The notes under the pieces are model-generated. The model was not told where the DNA came from. It saw only the letters and a list, made by a program, of their open reading frames with translations, and searched no databases. Shown in pieces: positions 44,561 through 56,803 of a stretch of 64,000 nucleotides of DNA (the first letter of the stretch is position 1; every line of letters starts with the position of its first letter). A program made the translations under genes and the position numbers. The DNA comes from Rhabdophis nuchalis (taxonomy: Eukaryota > Chordata > Lepidosauria > Squamata > Natricidae): NCBI GenBank assembly GCA_039707465.1, contig CM077646.1, positions 78,702,715 through 78,766,714 on the forward strand. The letters are read 5' to 3'.

Positions 44561-46190
44561 GTAAGGAAGAGACCAATTGGTATTGTGCTGCAGTTCCTGA
44601 GCAGTTTTTACACATGACTGGACAATCTACTTATCACACACCTCTCAGCACTCTTTGTCATTTTTGTGTACAGCTCCATCTTGCAGAGTGCCTAAAGTGA
44701 CTCTGTCATTCAAAGCTCTGTTGAATGTTCTGTTTTCCGCACAAAAGCCATATTGTGAAATAAACCTCTAGATCATTCTCTCAGAGTTGCTCCTTCAGGC
44801 CTTCTCTGCATTCCTTCCTCTAATTTAAAATGCACCACTGTAGTTATACTGTGCAGTTTTATTTATGATAATGCTTCATAAGCTGTAAAAGTTAAACTGC
44901 ATCTCCAGTCACTCCGCAGATCAAGAATCAAGCTGCATATTATGCTCAGTGCATGGCATGTTAGTTTATCTCCCACATTTAATTTCATCCTTCCAGGAAT
45001 GGAAGAAATGGAGAACAACCGGCGTAGAAAATATTCAGCCTCTTTATTTGTCTGTGTAACAGCCAGTTGATGGTTAGCTCTCCTGCAGGGCATGTAATTA
45101 TGGACCAAGAAGTTGTATACCAAAGATGAACCACTGTGGCATCAAACAGGAATAGGGACCAAATTCATCAGATTTATTTGGGTGATAGGGGGAAAATAAT
45201 CCAATTTGACATTATCAGCTTTAGTGTTTTTCACTAACACTCCCAAGAGTGTGTATCTCCTCCCATCATGCTGTAATAGTATAGAAAACCTATATCTCCT
45301 TTATCTTTAATTATACTTTTTAAACGATGGGAAGCTTCAGGTTTTGCATTAAATATAATGCATATGTTTAACCTTAAATGAACCCAGGTGATGATTTACC
45401 TTTGAAAGTAACCATAGGCTGTTTATAGTATTTGTTACTTAGCTAAATAAATTGGTATAATGATTCCATTTTTTAAAATAAAAAAATGCTAAATATAAAT
45501 AAAGGAATTGCTTCACTGCTGCAGTTGTGCTGGGAAATTAAAACCCACTTTCTCTATTTCACCAAGATTGTTCCCTTTTAGAGAATCCAAAAATCTAACA
45601 CAGGTGTAAATTCCCACTCCCCCCCCCCCCCACCCATATAGGAATGGAAATGTAACAGGACAAAATTCGCGAGAATTTTGTCTGTTAAATTCACGAGAAT
45701 TTTGTCTGTTAACTACTTAATGCCATTTCATCTCTTCTTTGGAAATCTGTTTAAAACTGAGCTGCATTAGCTGCTCCATCTTGTTTCTGATAATGGGAAA
45801 ACTTCTTACTGCGGCTTCTTCCACCCTTAATTTGTGAAAGTATCATTGCCGTTGTCACTGCTAGTGATAGAAAGAAAGCCAAGTGTAAAATGGCTGCTGT
45901 GCCTTGCAGTAACTTGCAAAGGTCAGAGCAGATAATATAATAATCTGCTACTCCTGCTGAATGGCTATCCAAGTCTCCCTAAGAAGCCACTCCTAGGCAC
46001 CCCATTAGTTAGTGCTGCCTTGTACTGGATCAGCTGGAGGACTTCCAGCATTCAATTATTCCTGCTGCAGTTTCCAGCCTACCAACCACTGGGCCAGAAA
46101 TTGCCCTTGTAGAAGGACAAAGGAATCTCCTTATGGCCTCATTAATACCACTTCAGCTCCATAGGAAACCTCTTTTATACCATATCAAGC
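44561..46190. other. Intron 4, proximal part
   Basis: No gene accepted. A 24-bp tandem duplication lies at 45664-45711 (AATTCGCGAGAATTTTGTC then AATTCACGAGAATTTTGTC units), together with a C run near 45620. The left limit of the LINE that follows is uncertain. Confidence 0.5.
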
Positions 46191-48388
46191 TCTTTGCCCA
46201 GCCTTGTCTCTACTGACCAGCAACACCGGTCTTCCTTATTCCTACCTGACTGGTGCCAGGGATTGAAGGAGCAAAGAAACTATTGTTCTACACTTACCTT
46301 GAAGCGCCACAAGAGACGCCTAGAGAGTAGATGGAGATCTTCTTACTCCGAAGCCGACCGAACACTAGTGAGAGACCATATTAGGACTTACTTAGTGGCG
46401 ATTAGAGTGGCCAAATGTGAGTATTGTGCCACTCTTATTGCATCTGCAGATAACCGCCCTGCCACCCTGTTTGGGGTGACCCGCTCCCTCCTTCAACAGA
46501 GGCCGCGGGAAGCCCCTTTACAGGGTCGAGCAGAGGAATTTGGGATTTATCTGCAGGAGAAAATCACTCGGATTCGGAACGAGCTATCCTCCATCGACAG
46601 TGGTCCAGTCGAGCGGGCCGAGGCTGTTCTTGAGACACCATCTTGGGAGGAGTTTGATTTTGTTACCACCGAGGATATGGACAAGTTGTCAAAGAGACTT
46701 AGGGCTACCACATGTTTATTGGACCCGTGTCCCTCCTGGCTTGTACTGGCATCCTGGGAGACGACACGAGGCTGGCTCCAGGGCATTGTCAACGCATCTT
46801 TGAGTGAGGGGTCCTTGCCTGCCGTCTTGAAAGAGGCAGTAGTAAGGCCCCTCCTCAAGAGGCCGTCCCTGGATCCAGCATTATTAGAGAACTATCGTCC
46901 CGTCTCCAACCTCCACTTTTTAGTGAAGGTTGTTGAGAGTGTGGTGGCTCAACAGTTTCCGTGACACTTGGAGAAAGTTGATTATCTAGACCCGCGCCAG
47001 TCCGGCTTCCGACCCGGGCACAGCACCGAGACGGCATTGGTCGCGTTGGTTGATGATCTCTGGAGGGCGCGGGATAGAGGATATTCCTCTATCCTAGTCC
47101 TATTAGACCTCTCAGCGGCTTTTGATACCATCGACCATGATATCCTATTGTGCCGACTGGGGGGGTTGGGGCTGGGAGGCACCGTTTTGCGGTGGTTCTC
47201 GTCCTACCTCTCTGGTCGGTCGCAATATGTGTTGGCAGGGGGCAGAGGTTGGCCTCGAGGCCCCTCATATGTGGGTTTCCTCAGGGGTCGGTCCTCTCGC
47301 CCCTACTGTTCAACACATATATGAAGACGCTGGGTGAGATCATCCGTGGTTTTGGGGTGGGATATCATCTGTACGCTGATGATACTCAGTTGTACATATC
47401 CACCCCAGACCACCCCAACGATGCCGTCGAGGTTATGTCCCGGTGCTTGGAGGCCGTACGGATCTGGATGGGTAGTAACAAACTCAAGCTCAACCCATCC
47501 AAGACTGAGTGGCTGTGGCTTCCGGCGCCCCGGTTCAGCCAGATTATTCCAACTCTGGCCATTGGGGGCGAAACACCGGCCCCCGTGGAGAGGGCGCGCA
47601 ATTTGGGTGTCCTCCTGGACTCCCGGCTGTCTATGGAAGATCATGTGGCAGCCGTGGCCAGGGGGGCATTTCATCAGGTACGCCTGATGCGCCAGTTGCG
47701 CCCCTTACTGGACCGGGGTGCCTTACGCACAGTCACTCAAGCACTCGTCACCTCTCGACTCGACTACTGTAATGCTCTCTACATGGGGCTCCCCTTGAGG
47801 TGCACCCGAAAGCTGCAGCTAGTCCAGAACGCAGCCGCGCGGGTGATTACGGGAGTGTCTAGACACTCCCACATAACACCTATCCTGCGCGAGCTGCACT
47901 GGCTTCCTGTGGTCTTTCGGGTGCGCTTCAAGGTTTTAACGACCATCGTTAAAGCGCTCCATGGCTCGGGGCCTAGTTACATGCGAGACTGCCTCCTGCC
48001 CCATACATCCCTCAGACCGATACGCTCCCACAGAGAGGGCCTCCTCAGGGTGCCGTCGGCTGGACAATGCCGACTGGCGACACCCAGGGGAAGAGCTTCT
48101 CTGTGGCGGGACTAGCCCTTTGGAACGACCTACCCCCTGAACTCCGCACCATCTCCGACCTCCGCCTCTTCCGCAAGTGTCTGAAGACACATCTATTCCA
48201 TCTAGCCGGCCTAGCGTAACCTCCATTACTGACTCCTAGATAGTTTTAAATTTGGGATTTTTAATTCGGTTTTAGCACAGGTTTTTATTAGAATATGTTT
48301 TTTAAAATTTTATTATGTTTTGTATGTATTTTAACATTCCTGTGCGCCGCCCTGGGTCCGCTTGGAGAAGGGCAGGGTATAAATATAA
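46191..48388 (+). mobile_element. 5'-truncated L2-type LINE, reverse transcriptase broken
   Basis: The + strand carries the RT part of an L2/CR1-group LINE. Frame one (46194-46964) has SADNRPATLFGVTRSLL, LLDPCPSWLV and ALLENYRPVSNL, and ends at an in-frame TGA (46962). After it the same frame continues with SGFRPGHSTETALVAL and LLDLSAAFDTIDHDILL. A frameshift near 47230-47270 moves to the frame with FPQGSVLSPLLFNTYMKTLG and the active-site box YADDTQLY, then TSRLDYCNALYMGLPL and HWLPVVFRVRFKVL. A last shift lies near 48105. There is no endonuclease domain. The 3' UTR has TGCGCCGCCCTGGGTCCGC and runs into (AAAT)n. It cannot encode a working enzyme. Confidence 0.92.
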
Positions 48389-48496
<108 letters not shown>

Positions 48497-48547
48497 CCTT
48501 TATTATCTGGGTTATAATGTACATTTCTAGTATAGAGTACAGTATAC

Positions 48548-48750
48548 CAGTGGTGGGATTCAATTTTTTCAAAATCCACCCCCCCCCCCCAACCTACTTT
48601 CCAGCTCCATTCTCCTGTTCAGGGAAACAAAAGAAAATCAGCTGGGAGGCAGCAGGGCGGGGCCAGCCTATTTGCTGGTTCTCCGAACTACTCAAATTTT
48701 CCACTACTGGTTCTCCAGAATCTGTCAGAACTGGCTGAATACCACCTCTG
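48548..48750. mobile_element. Non-autonomous hAT (CAGTGGTGGGATTCA family)
   Basis: It starts CAGTGGTGGGATTCAATTTT and ends GGCTGAATACCACCTCTG, with CTACTGGTTCTCCAGAATCTG inside. Target duplications are decayed (CAGTATAC against GTATATAC). Confidence 0.85.
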
Positions 48751-48921
48751 GTATATACACTTTAGTAATAATCGATGTCTTTATTTTTCTCCATTTTTTC
48801 CTAGTAGTGATCCCTTGCAAAATTATTGTTACCAAGAATAACAGGTGTCTTTTTCTTCAGGTGTCTTTTCAGAATTACTGGAAGGTCTGAGATACTGATA
48901 TTTTTAAATCTTCCAAATACA

Positions 48922-49190
48922 GGTTGCCCTTAACTTACAACCGCGATAAAACCCAGAATTTTGATCCTAAGTCCTAATGGTTGCTAAGTGGGTCACCAGT
49001 GTGGGTTGACTCAATTTTGTGACTGTTTTTATGATAACCATTAAGGGAATCACAAGTCATTAAGCAAACCATGTGGTCATTAAGCAAAAATGCAATGGAG
49101 GGGGGGGGAGGGGATTGCCACTTTCTGTCAGAAAATAGTTTAAAAGTCACAAATCACAGTCACATGACCGCAAGATACTGCAACCAGTCA
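48922..49190. mobile_element. Truncated CAGGTA-type MITE
   Basis: It starts CAGGTTGCCCTTAACTTACAACC and contains ACATGACCGC and CAACCAGTCATAA, as in 35519-35892. The right part is cut by the minus-strand LINE beginning at about 49191. Confidence 0.6.
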
Positions 49191-50108
49191 TAATTTATTT
49201 TATTTTATTTATTTTTATTTTATTAAACTTATACCCCGCCCTTCTCCTTGTTAGGACCCAGGGCGGCGCACAGGCATTATTTAAAAACACAAAATACAAT
49301 AAATATCAATTAAAATGTATTAAATTAATAAACCCGTGCTAAAACCCAATATTAAAACCCTTACCAAATTACAAATTTTTCTTTAAAAAGTCAGAAACGG
49401 GGGGCTATCCTAGGCCGGCTTGTTGAAATAAATATGTCTTAAGACGTTGGCGGAAGAGGCGGAGGTCCGAGATAGTACGAAGGTCGGGGGGTAGGTTGTT
49501 CCAGAGGGCCGGACCCGCCACAGAGAAGGCCCTTCCCCTGGGTGTCACCAACCGGCATTGCCCCGCCGACGGCACCTGAAGAAGACCCTCTCTGTGGGAG
49601 CGGATCGGACTAAGGGATGTATGGGGCAGGAGGCGGTCTCGTATATAGCTAGGCCCCGAGCCATGGAGCGATTTAAAGATGGTCGTCAATACCTTGAAGC
49701 GCACTCGAAAGGCCACAGGCAGCCAGTGCAGCTCGCGCAGGAGAGGTGTTACGTGGGTTTGCCTTGAGGCACCCATAATCACCCGCGCGGCCGCATTCTG
49801 TACTAACTGTAGCTTTCGAGTGCACCTCAAGGGGAGCCCCATGTAGAGAGCGTTACAGTAATCCAGCCGGGACGTCACAAGCGCTTGAGTGACTGTGCGA
49901 AGGGCTCCCCGGTCCAGTAAGGGGCGCAACTGGCGTATCAGGCGTACCTGATAGAACGCCCCCCTGGCCACGGCCGCCACATGGTCCTCCATGGACAGCC
50001 GGGAATCCGGGAGGACGCCCAAGTTGCGCGCCCTCTCCACGGGGGCCAGTTGTTCGCCCCCAATGGCCAGTGTTGGACTTATCTGGCTGAACCGGGGTGC
50101 CGGAAACC
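49191..50108 (-). mobile_element. 5'-truncated L2-type LINE, opposite strand
   Basis: The minus strand carries the A-rich tail (49191-49225), the 3' UTR with GTGCGCCGCCCTGGGTCC, and an open frame of 211 codons (50040-49405) with LGVLPDSRLSMEDHVAAVAR, TSRLDYCNALYMGLPL, HWLPVAFRVRFKVL and GPALWNNLPPDLR. It is the same subfamily as 46191-48388 and very similar in protein sequence (about nine residues in ten over the shared 180). It lacks the RT active-site box and everything upstream. It shows no frameshift in the C-terminal part, so it may be younger. Confidence 0.92.
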
Positions 50109-51983
50109 TCTTAAGAGGTTAAGAGAAAACTGGGGTAAGTGAGTTATCTATCACTTACCACTTTGCTTGGCATATGATTGCTACTTTCTCCAAGGAATGA
50201 CTAGCATAGGATAGCAACAGTGACAGAGTGTATCACCTCAAAGGAGCAGCATATGTCCATTCCTCTGGGCTAGCTGCTTCCTGCTTACTTTAATCCCAAA
50301 GTTTTAGTGATGGTGTGATGCTCCCAGGACCATGGGACCTGATGTTTTGAGCCAACTTGAGCCATTTAACCAGTTAAAAAGGAAGAGGGGGAGTCAGTGG
50401 AATCCCCAAGCTATGATGGGCCTAAGAATGTGACTAAACACAAAAGAATGACAAAGGAAATGGAACTGGTATTAAGGTAGAACCCCTCCATCTTAACTTT
50501 AGACATGTCTAATGTTTGATTTGTTTTATTGATTAGTCTCATGAGCTGCCCTAAGGATGCCTTTGTCCCATGAATCAAAGCCAACAACATGCACTTTTTT
50601 TTACTACATCTATTTCAGTAACACTGAAGATCTGTATATAGCCCTCTCTCTATATCGAATGATATATTGCCATTGGTCCATTGGATTGTGTGGAAAATGA
50701 ACCTTGAAGCTGACAGATGAGATGCCAGTTTTGTGTGTCACTTAAGGGATATTGTATAATGAATTAGATAGAGTCAAATGATCCCAACACATAAATTGCT
50801 GTTAACAGCATGGCAGTAAAGAGAAATGATTGGAGTAAGAGCAATCTCAAAAGGGGCCATCATGTCTAATGTTAGAAATCCAATTGGAAGACAATAAATT
50901 AGATGTCATTTTTGCACACTATTTCCTAGATTCTTGTCCTCACATAACAATTGCTATTTTTTTTTAACATAGTTATGCCTCTCTAAGCTAAGACAGTGTG
51001 CCAAATAGCTAAATGCTCTGGAAACCTGTGCCAAACTTTTATCCACTAAGGGCAATTCCTTTCTTTATTATCCTGAAAAGAAAGAAGCTGTCAACTTTGA
51101 ACATTAGACAGTCCTCGCATTTATCTTAATTTATTTTAACAAGCGGCTGAAATTTTCTTTTCCACTACTTGGACGTTCTTACAGCATCCTGCAAAGCAAT
51201 GCCTTTTTTTCAACATGGGGGCAAATATACCAATAGCTTAAATGCTTTGCCATTGAAATCCTGCATGGTCAGAACAGAAATGTGTTTTTCAGAACCAAAT
51301 AAACTTATTGCATGGGTTCTTTCTTCCATATGCTCCTTCTTCTTTAAGTATTACTGCAAGGAATGAATTTAAACCCTTTTTCTCAAGTACTTGCCCCTCC
51401 CTTTTGTTAATATGTGATTTGGCCACCTTTAGATATCAACATGTTAAGGAATCTGTAGATTTTGGCAGACATGTTTGGTGAACAGGGGCCAGAAACAAAC
51501 AGAAATGTTCAGAAATCCAAGAATGAAGTTATAATGAATAATGAAGCCAATGCACTTTATTTAAAAAAGAAAGAAAGGAGGCTAATCACTGGATATTCAT
51601 TCATTCCAATCAGCAGTGGAAAAGCTAACACAGAGATCCAAAGTACATTCAATTAAAGGAGAGAGGGGGACAAAGAGTGAGTTCAGAGAAGGGCGGGGAA
51701 GAGATGATTTCTAGAAGCAATTGACTTTAATGGAGCTCACACAGAGTACAACTATATAGGCAGAAAAAGGCAGAAAAATCATAATAGAAACGAAACACAC
51801 CCGAAGACTTTGTGCCAAGGCGGGTGAGCAGTTCAATGCAATGCCAAAAGAGTCTGAGGCATGCCAGCAAGCAAATAAGTCAGCAGTTTTTGAATTCAGC
51901 GTTAATGGCTCTTGCCATAATAGAAAAGGCAGGAGGCTTAAAGGGGGGGTGTTAAAACTTTATCCACAGCAAAGACAGAAAGT
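50109..51983. other. Intron 4, nothing recognised
   Basis: AT-rich unique sequence with no gene and no exon resembling the SUSD3 C-terminus. Confidence 0.5.
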
Positions 51984-51991
51984 GTAAAGAG

Positions 51992-52308
51992 CAGGGGTGG
52001 GTTGTTGCCGGCGTTACTGATGGTTTGGCGTGCAAAAAAAATGTCTGCGTGCGCACTCGCGTCACTCACGCGCACACCAAACATGCACTTTGCGTGCATG
52101 CACATTTGCACCTAAAAAGGTCTGTGCATGCGCACAACCTTAGAAAATGAAATAAATAAATAAATTTCTGCAATGAAGATTGTCCTGTGCATGCGCAGAA
52201 CCAAAATCAAGATGGCGGTTCAGGCGATTGAACCAGTTTGTGGCTGTGGCAGGCCAAGTTACTACCTACTCGGCTGAACTGGTCCCTACCAGTAGGAACC
52301 CACCTCTG
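51992..52308. mobile_element. Non-autonomous hAT (GTGGGTT family)
   Basis: It starts CAGGGGTGGGTTGTTGCCGG and ends GTAGGAACCCACCTCTG. A perfect duplication GTAAAGAG flanks it (51984-51991 and 52309-52316). It contains several GTGCATGCGCA motifs. Confidence 0.92.
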
Positions 52309-52316
52309 GTAAAGAG

Positions 52317-54326
52317 ACAGCATTCATAATGTCCACTTGTTCATACAGGCATTCACTTGTTCAAGGAAAGGCGATGCAAAAGGAGATTTCTGCAGAGAAA
52401 GGAAGTTCAGCGTTTTGGGGCAGAAGTGTAAGTCAAGTCAGTCTTTCCTGGAGATGCTGGGCTGGATGAGCTTTCTTGCTGGGGTAAGGAGTTGTCCAAG
52501 AATGTGGATAGCACACATAGCAATATAACGGACAATACAAAGTGTGCTGTCTTCTCTGAACACCTGTTCAAGAATAGCAGTTTTAAAGAGGGGACTGTAA
52601 CAAAAAAGATTATGAGTTTAGGGATTACTATATTCAGAGAAATAGATGGGTGGTAAGGAAGGGTGATCAGGAACTATTGGTAACAAAGAGAATCAAAATG
52701 CAATTTCTGGGTTGTGGTATTGGGTTTGCTTAATCCTCCTTATTTTCAGGATTTACATAGAGGATGATAGTCTTATCAGAACCTTCTTTTTGCAGCATTA
52801 TCTGGGATGAGTTTGAGCCTGCCCATTTTGAGGACTGATGTGCAGTCACTTGTGGTTTAGGCCTTGGTTCTTATTAAGTGTTGGGAGGTGTTGGAAGCTT
52901 AGCCAGGATAATTGTGTACGCATCTTCAGGATGGAGGTAGTATTATTGACCTGGAAGGAGATGACGATGCATCCCCTCTTCAAGAAAGCATTGGTCCAAC
53001 TAGTACATCTTGATAAGTGAGAAATGGTCTCCAACCTTCCATTTTTTCCTGGAACTCCTGAAATGATGATTGGTCAATGGCATTGAAGCAAGCAATGATT
53101 GAGAGTCCAGGGCATGAAGGGTTGACGACACCAATTCTCATTCCCCAACACAGACATCTTTCCTCATACAGATAACCTCTCCTGTCACCACCAAACAGGA
53201 CCTGGCAGAGAAGGGTGAGACAAATTTATCAAAGATCTAAACCTCCTCAAGAAAGTCTTTGAATTTAGACCAAGGGTTGCCTGTGGCTCCAGGACTGCAG
53301 GATCATCATTCTGATACTTTCTTATACTTATGAAGCACTGTAATATATAGTAGATGCATCCACCAAACGATGCAGTCGGTGAGCTACAAGTGGGTTTCTG
53401 GTATGTAGATTTGCAAAATAAATGTTTGATTTTTCTAAAAGCTCTGTATTCATTTAAAGAATTTTGATAATAGGTGTTGCTGGTTTGTCTAGCTGAAATT
53501 GTAAAAGGAAAATGTCACTGGTTAGGTAATCCAATTGCTAGTTGAACTGCAAAAAGCCAATGGGCTTCATTAAGTACAAGAGATTGTCTTCTGAGGATTG
53601 GTTGCACAGCTGCTACGTACCCATAGCAAAGAAAAATATTTTGGTTGGTTGGTTGGTTGGTAAGAGCTACTGTTTGGAGTGCTCCAGCCTAAGTATCTGC
53701 AGGTTATTTTTAGATGTTGCTTTCTCTGAAAGACTTATATTATGGGAGTCTTTAAAAGGTTAACTCAGGATGCTTTTAGCTGAGGGTTGTAGTGAGGGAA
53801 AGTGGAGGATTTAATGAAAAGAAACACATTGAGCCTCCAGGAAGATTGCCATTGGGAAGAAAAAGAATAAACATTTGAAATGAAATGGGTTATTGCCTGT
53901 GGGAGCTTACAAATAAAAAAAAGCAAGCCAAGGTTCAAATCTTGACTAGTTCACTTGGAAATAAAACCACTAAATTTAGAGGGTTTTCTATTTGAGTAGA
54001 CTTATCTATGGCTTTAAGCATCTGTTAAGATGCTACCGTATATTTTTTTCTGCCACAAATTAACTTAACAATATACCTGGAAAAGAAAGTGCTACATCAA
54101 AATGAGTGAAATTGCTTTGATATGTTTATTTTGCAGTAAAGATCTAAACCATACAAGAAAGTAGAGCTTATACCTAATCACCAGGCTCCAGTAAACAAAA
54201 AATTCAGTTACAATAGATGTTTTATTGTTAAAAGCAGCCACAAAATCTAGTAACACTGCATATTTGAATAAGTGGCATTTGACGTCACAAAACTAGCTGT
54301 TCTTTTCGCAAAAATAATAACTGCTT
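52317..54326. other. Intron 4, nothing recognised
   Basis: Unique sequence with a short (GGTT)n at about 53643-53661. No gene. Confidence 0.5.
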
Positions 54327-54335
54327 CTGTAATCT

Positions 54336-56624
54336 TTTTTTTTTGAATAAAATTTTTATTTTTAAAACAAAGACAAAACAACACGTATACAATACTTTCC
54401 TCAATTTCTTTTTTTTTTGACATAAACACAAATAATACAAACTTCACAACAACAAAAAGCCAATATCACTAAGCCATTTTTCCTTACAAACTGTCAATTT
54501 TTAAGAATGTATCATTTTATCACAGGTTTCTATAATGTTCTTCAAAGTTTATCACTTATTTTTCATATCAATTATTACAATTCTTATATCTCAATCCCAA
54601 TCTTACTAGTTGTTTTAACATCCTTTTATATAAGGCATAATTGTATAATGGCATTCTATTTATAAAACCAATCAAAAGAGAAAAAAGAAAAAAAAGGGAA
54701 AAAAACACAATATCGACAGATAAATAGATTTGGATAAATTTAAAAAGGAAAAGCCCGCTCTGGATAATGTCCTATAAAGGACATTCTATTCGGGTATCCA
54801 TAAATTCTGTGCCCCTCTAAAATAGTTATTATTCATAAGTAATCTCATTTTATTAATTTTAAATCTAACAATTTTATCATGTAATTTAATATCAATATCC
54901 ATAGTTCTTATCAAGTATTTTAACCTCAATCTATTTCTTCTTTAATAATATCTTTAAATCCTAGCTAGCTATTAATATCCCTTATTTAATCCCATCATAT
55001 CGCTATAGATTCCATATAATTATCTAAAATTTTATAGATGGCTGTTAATTAATTGATCATTTACCAAGAGTATTCTATAACCATCTAAATAGCATAACTT
55101 CCCATCTAAAAATAAGCAAATATATATATCATTAACTAAAACATTTATTATAATTAGTCTTATTGTAGGCATCTATAATTATTATTAACAATCAATTAAC
55201 TGATAATCCTTGATGGTAATTTAAACACAGCCTAATTAGTTATTAGTCATCAAGGGATAGTAATTCCTCCTTTCAGCCGTTATCTTTCCAACAGTGGATT
55301 GAATTTGTCTCTTTTATGGTTCGTATTCTCCATCTCTTTTTTCCCCCTTCCCAGGTTCTTTTTAAACTTCTATTGGCACATTGTGATCCAATATAGCTAT
55401 CCAATCATAACGCTGACCAACTCTTTTTCTCATATATTGTTTATTTTTAAATGTCAAGTTTATTCCTGATGTGATTTCTCCTTTTTTTCCTTTTCTTTTT
55501 TCTTCCTTTTTCCAGTCAAGTTGAAATCCAAATTTCTGATAAGGTCTTTCCTGTACTTTCCCCTTCATTTAATAGGTTTACATCATCGTTATCCTTCTCA
55601 GTTGGATCCAGTCCATTATCACAATCGCTTTCCTTTTCTTCTTTAATTTCTTTAATTTCTTCACTTGATATAGTAAATAACTTTCTATCGAATATTGCAT
55701 AATATTTTTTTATTTAATTCAAAATTTCAGCCAGAAGCTCCTGATTTTCTGCAGTATATATATCTATATGGGTAGACATTTTGGCGAATCCACAAAATAA
55801 AAAAGAGTAAATCCAATTACCTTATTAGTGGTTAGTTTGTCTCTGTTAACTTGTCTCTACTCAGTGTTTCCAAAAAATTATCTGCTCATACATGTCCACC
55901 CACGATTTTTCCAAGAGCAACACAATGTAGCAAAGTAGTTTAAATAGCTTAAAAATGTTTCAATCTTTTTTGTTAGAAGGGGAACAGAAGCAGAAAGAAA
56001 TAGAAATATAGTCCTTGATTAAGTTTGAAAAATGCACAATAGAGTATCCAAATAATTGTAAGATTGTAAAAGTATTCCAAGTTTCAAAGTTTTAAGTAAA
56101 ATGGAGTAAAAAGAAAAGAAGATTAGAAAAATCAGTCATAATCCAATCCCTTTCAGCGTGAACGGAAATGGCTATGTCCTTTGTTCTCACGGTTCAATCC
56201 GCCATTTCAAAGCATTCTGTTGACAGGAGAAATCTCACATTTCAATTAAAATCCGCCGCTTATCTTTAGGTTCAAAGCTTTAGTAAAAAAGAAAAGTTTC
56301 TTAGCAAGGTGTTTCAAATGCAAAACAAAATACCTTCCTGATGTTGTACTCTCTCTTTTAAGCAATTCCTTTTGTTCCAGAGATTCTCCCTCTCCCTAGT
56401 TCCACTCCCCAGAAAGTGGGGGGATGTCTTTCGTCTCCCTTCAGAGACTTTTGCTTCGTATCGGGCAGGGATCTTGCGGGATCTCTGCACTCAGCGAAGG
56501 CTTGTCTCCTATTCACCGCCCCTCCAAGGCGGCTTAGGTTCTTACCGAACCACGGGGGGGGGGACGACAAAATCCAGGCGGGTCCCTGCAGCTCAGGGAA
56601 CCCGGTTGTGTCGGCACGGGAGGC
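54336..56624 (-). mobile_element. L1-like retrotransposon, short form
   Basis: A minus-strand insertion. The poly-A (as T run at 54336-54344) is at the left and a GC-rich 5' UTR with CpGs (56360-56620) at the right. The flanks share CTGTAATCT (54327-54335 and 56627-56635), extendable to 11 bp with one mismatch. An ORF1-like start is visible near 55780 on the minus strand (MSTHIDIYTAENQELLAEI), then degraded Lys/Glu-rich sequence (55362-55680). No RT motifs are seen in the remaining AT-rich 1 kb. Both ends present with about 2.3 kb between suggests an internally deleted L1. The family is inferred from structure and memory. Confidence 0.65.
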
Positions 56625-56671
56625 TCCTGTAATCTCATTTTGTCAATGAGATATCCATGCCATTTTTCTAC

Positions 56672-56803
56672 ACTAGTGTTTCTCAATCATGACAACTTTA
56701 AGGTTGGGACTTCAACTTCCAGACTTCAACTCTCTAAGTGTGCTGGCTGGGAAACTGTGGGAGTTGAAGTCCCTATATCTTGAAATTGTCAAGGTTAAGC
56801 AAG
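56672..56803. mobile_element. Decayed palindromic MITE
   Basis: GTTTCTCAATCATGACAACTTTAAG ... GCTGGCTGGGAAACTGTGGGAGTTGAAGTCC ... CTTGAAATTGTCAAGG resembles the palindromic family at 58972. Ends and duplications are lost. Confidence 0.55.

Noticed and set aside
45751..45972. 73-codon minus-strand frame with a hydrophobic helix and basic tail, resembling a small membrane protein
   Set aside because: The first codon is TTG, not ATG, and no methionine precedes the helix. No splice or promoter support, so treated as chance.
52348..52480. CAG-preceded segment considered as SUSD3 exon 5
   Set aside because: The phase is open for about 40 codons, but the peptide has no similarity to the SUSD3 C-terminus and no conserved features.
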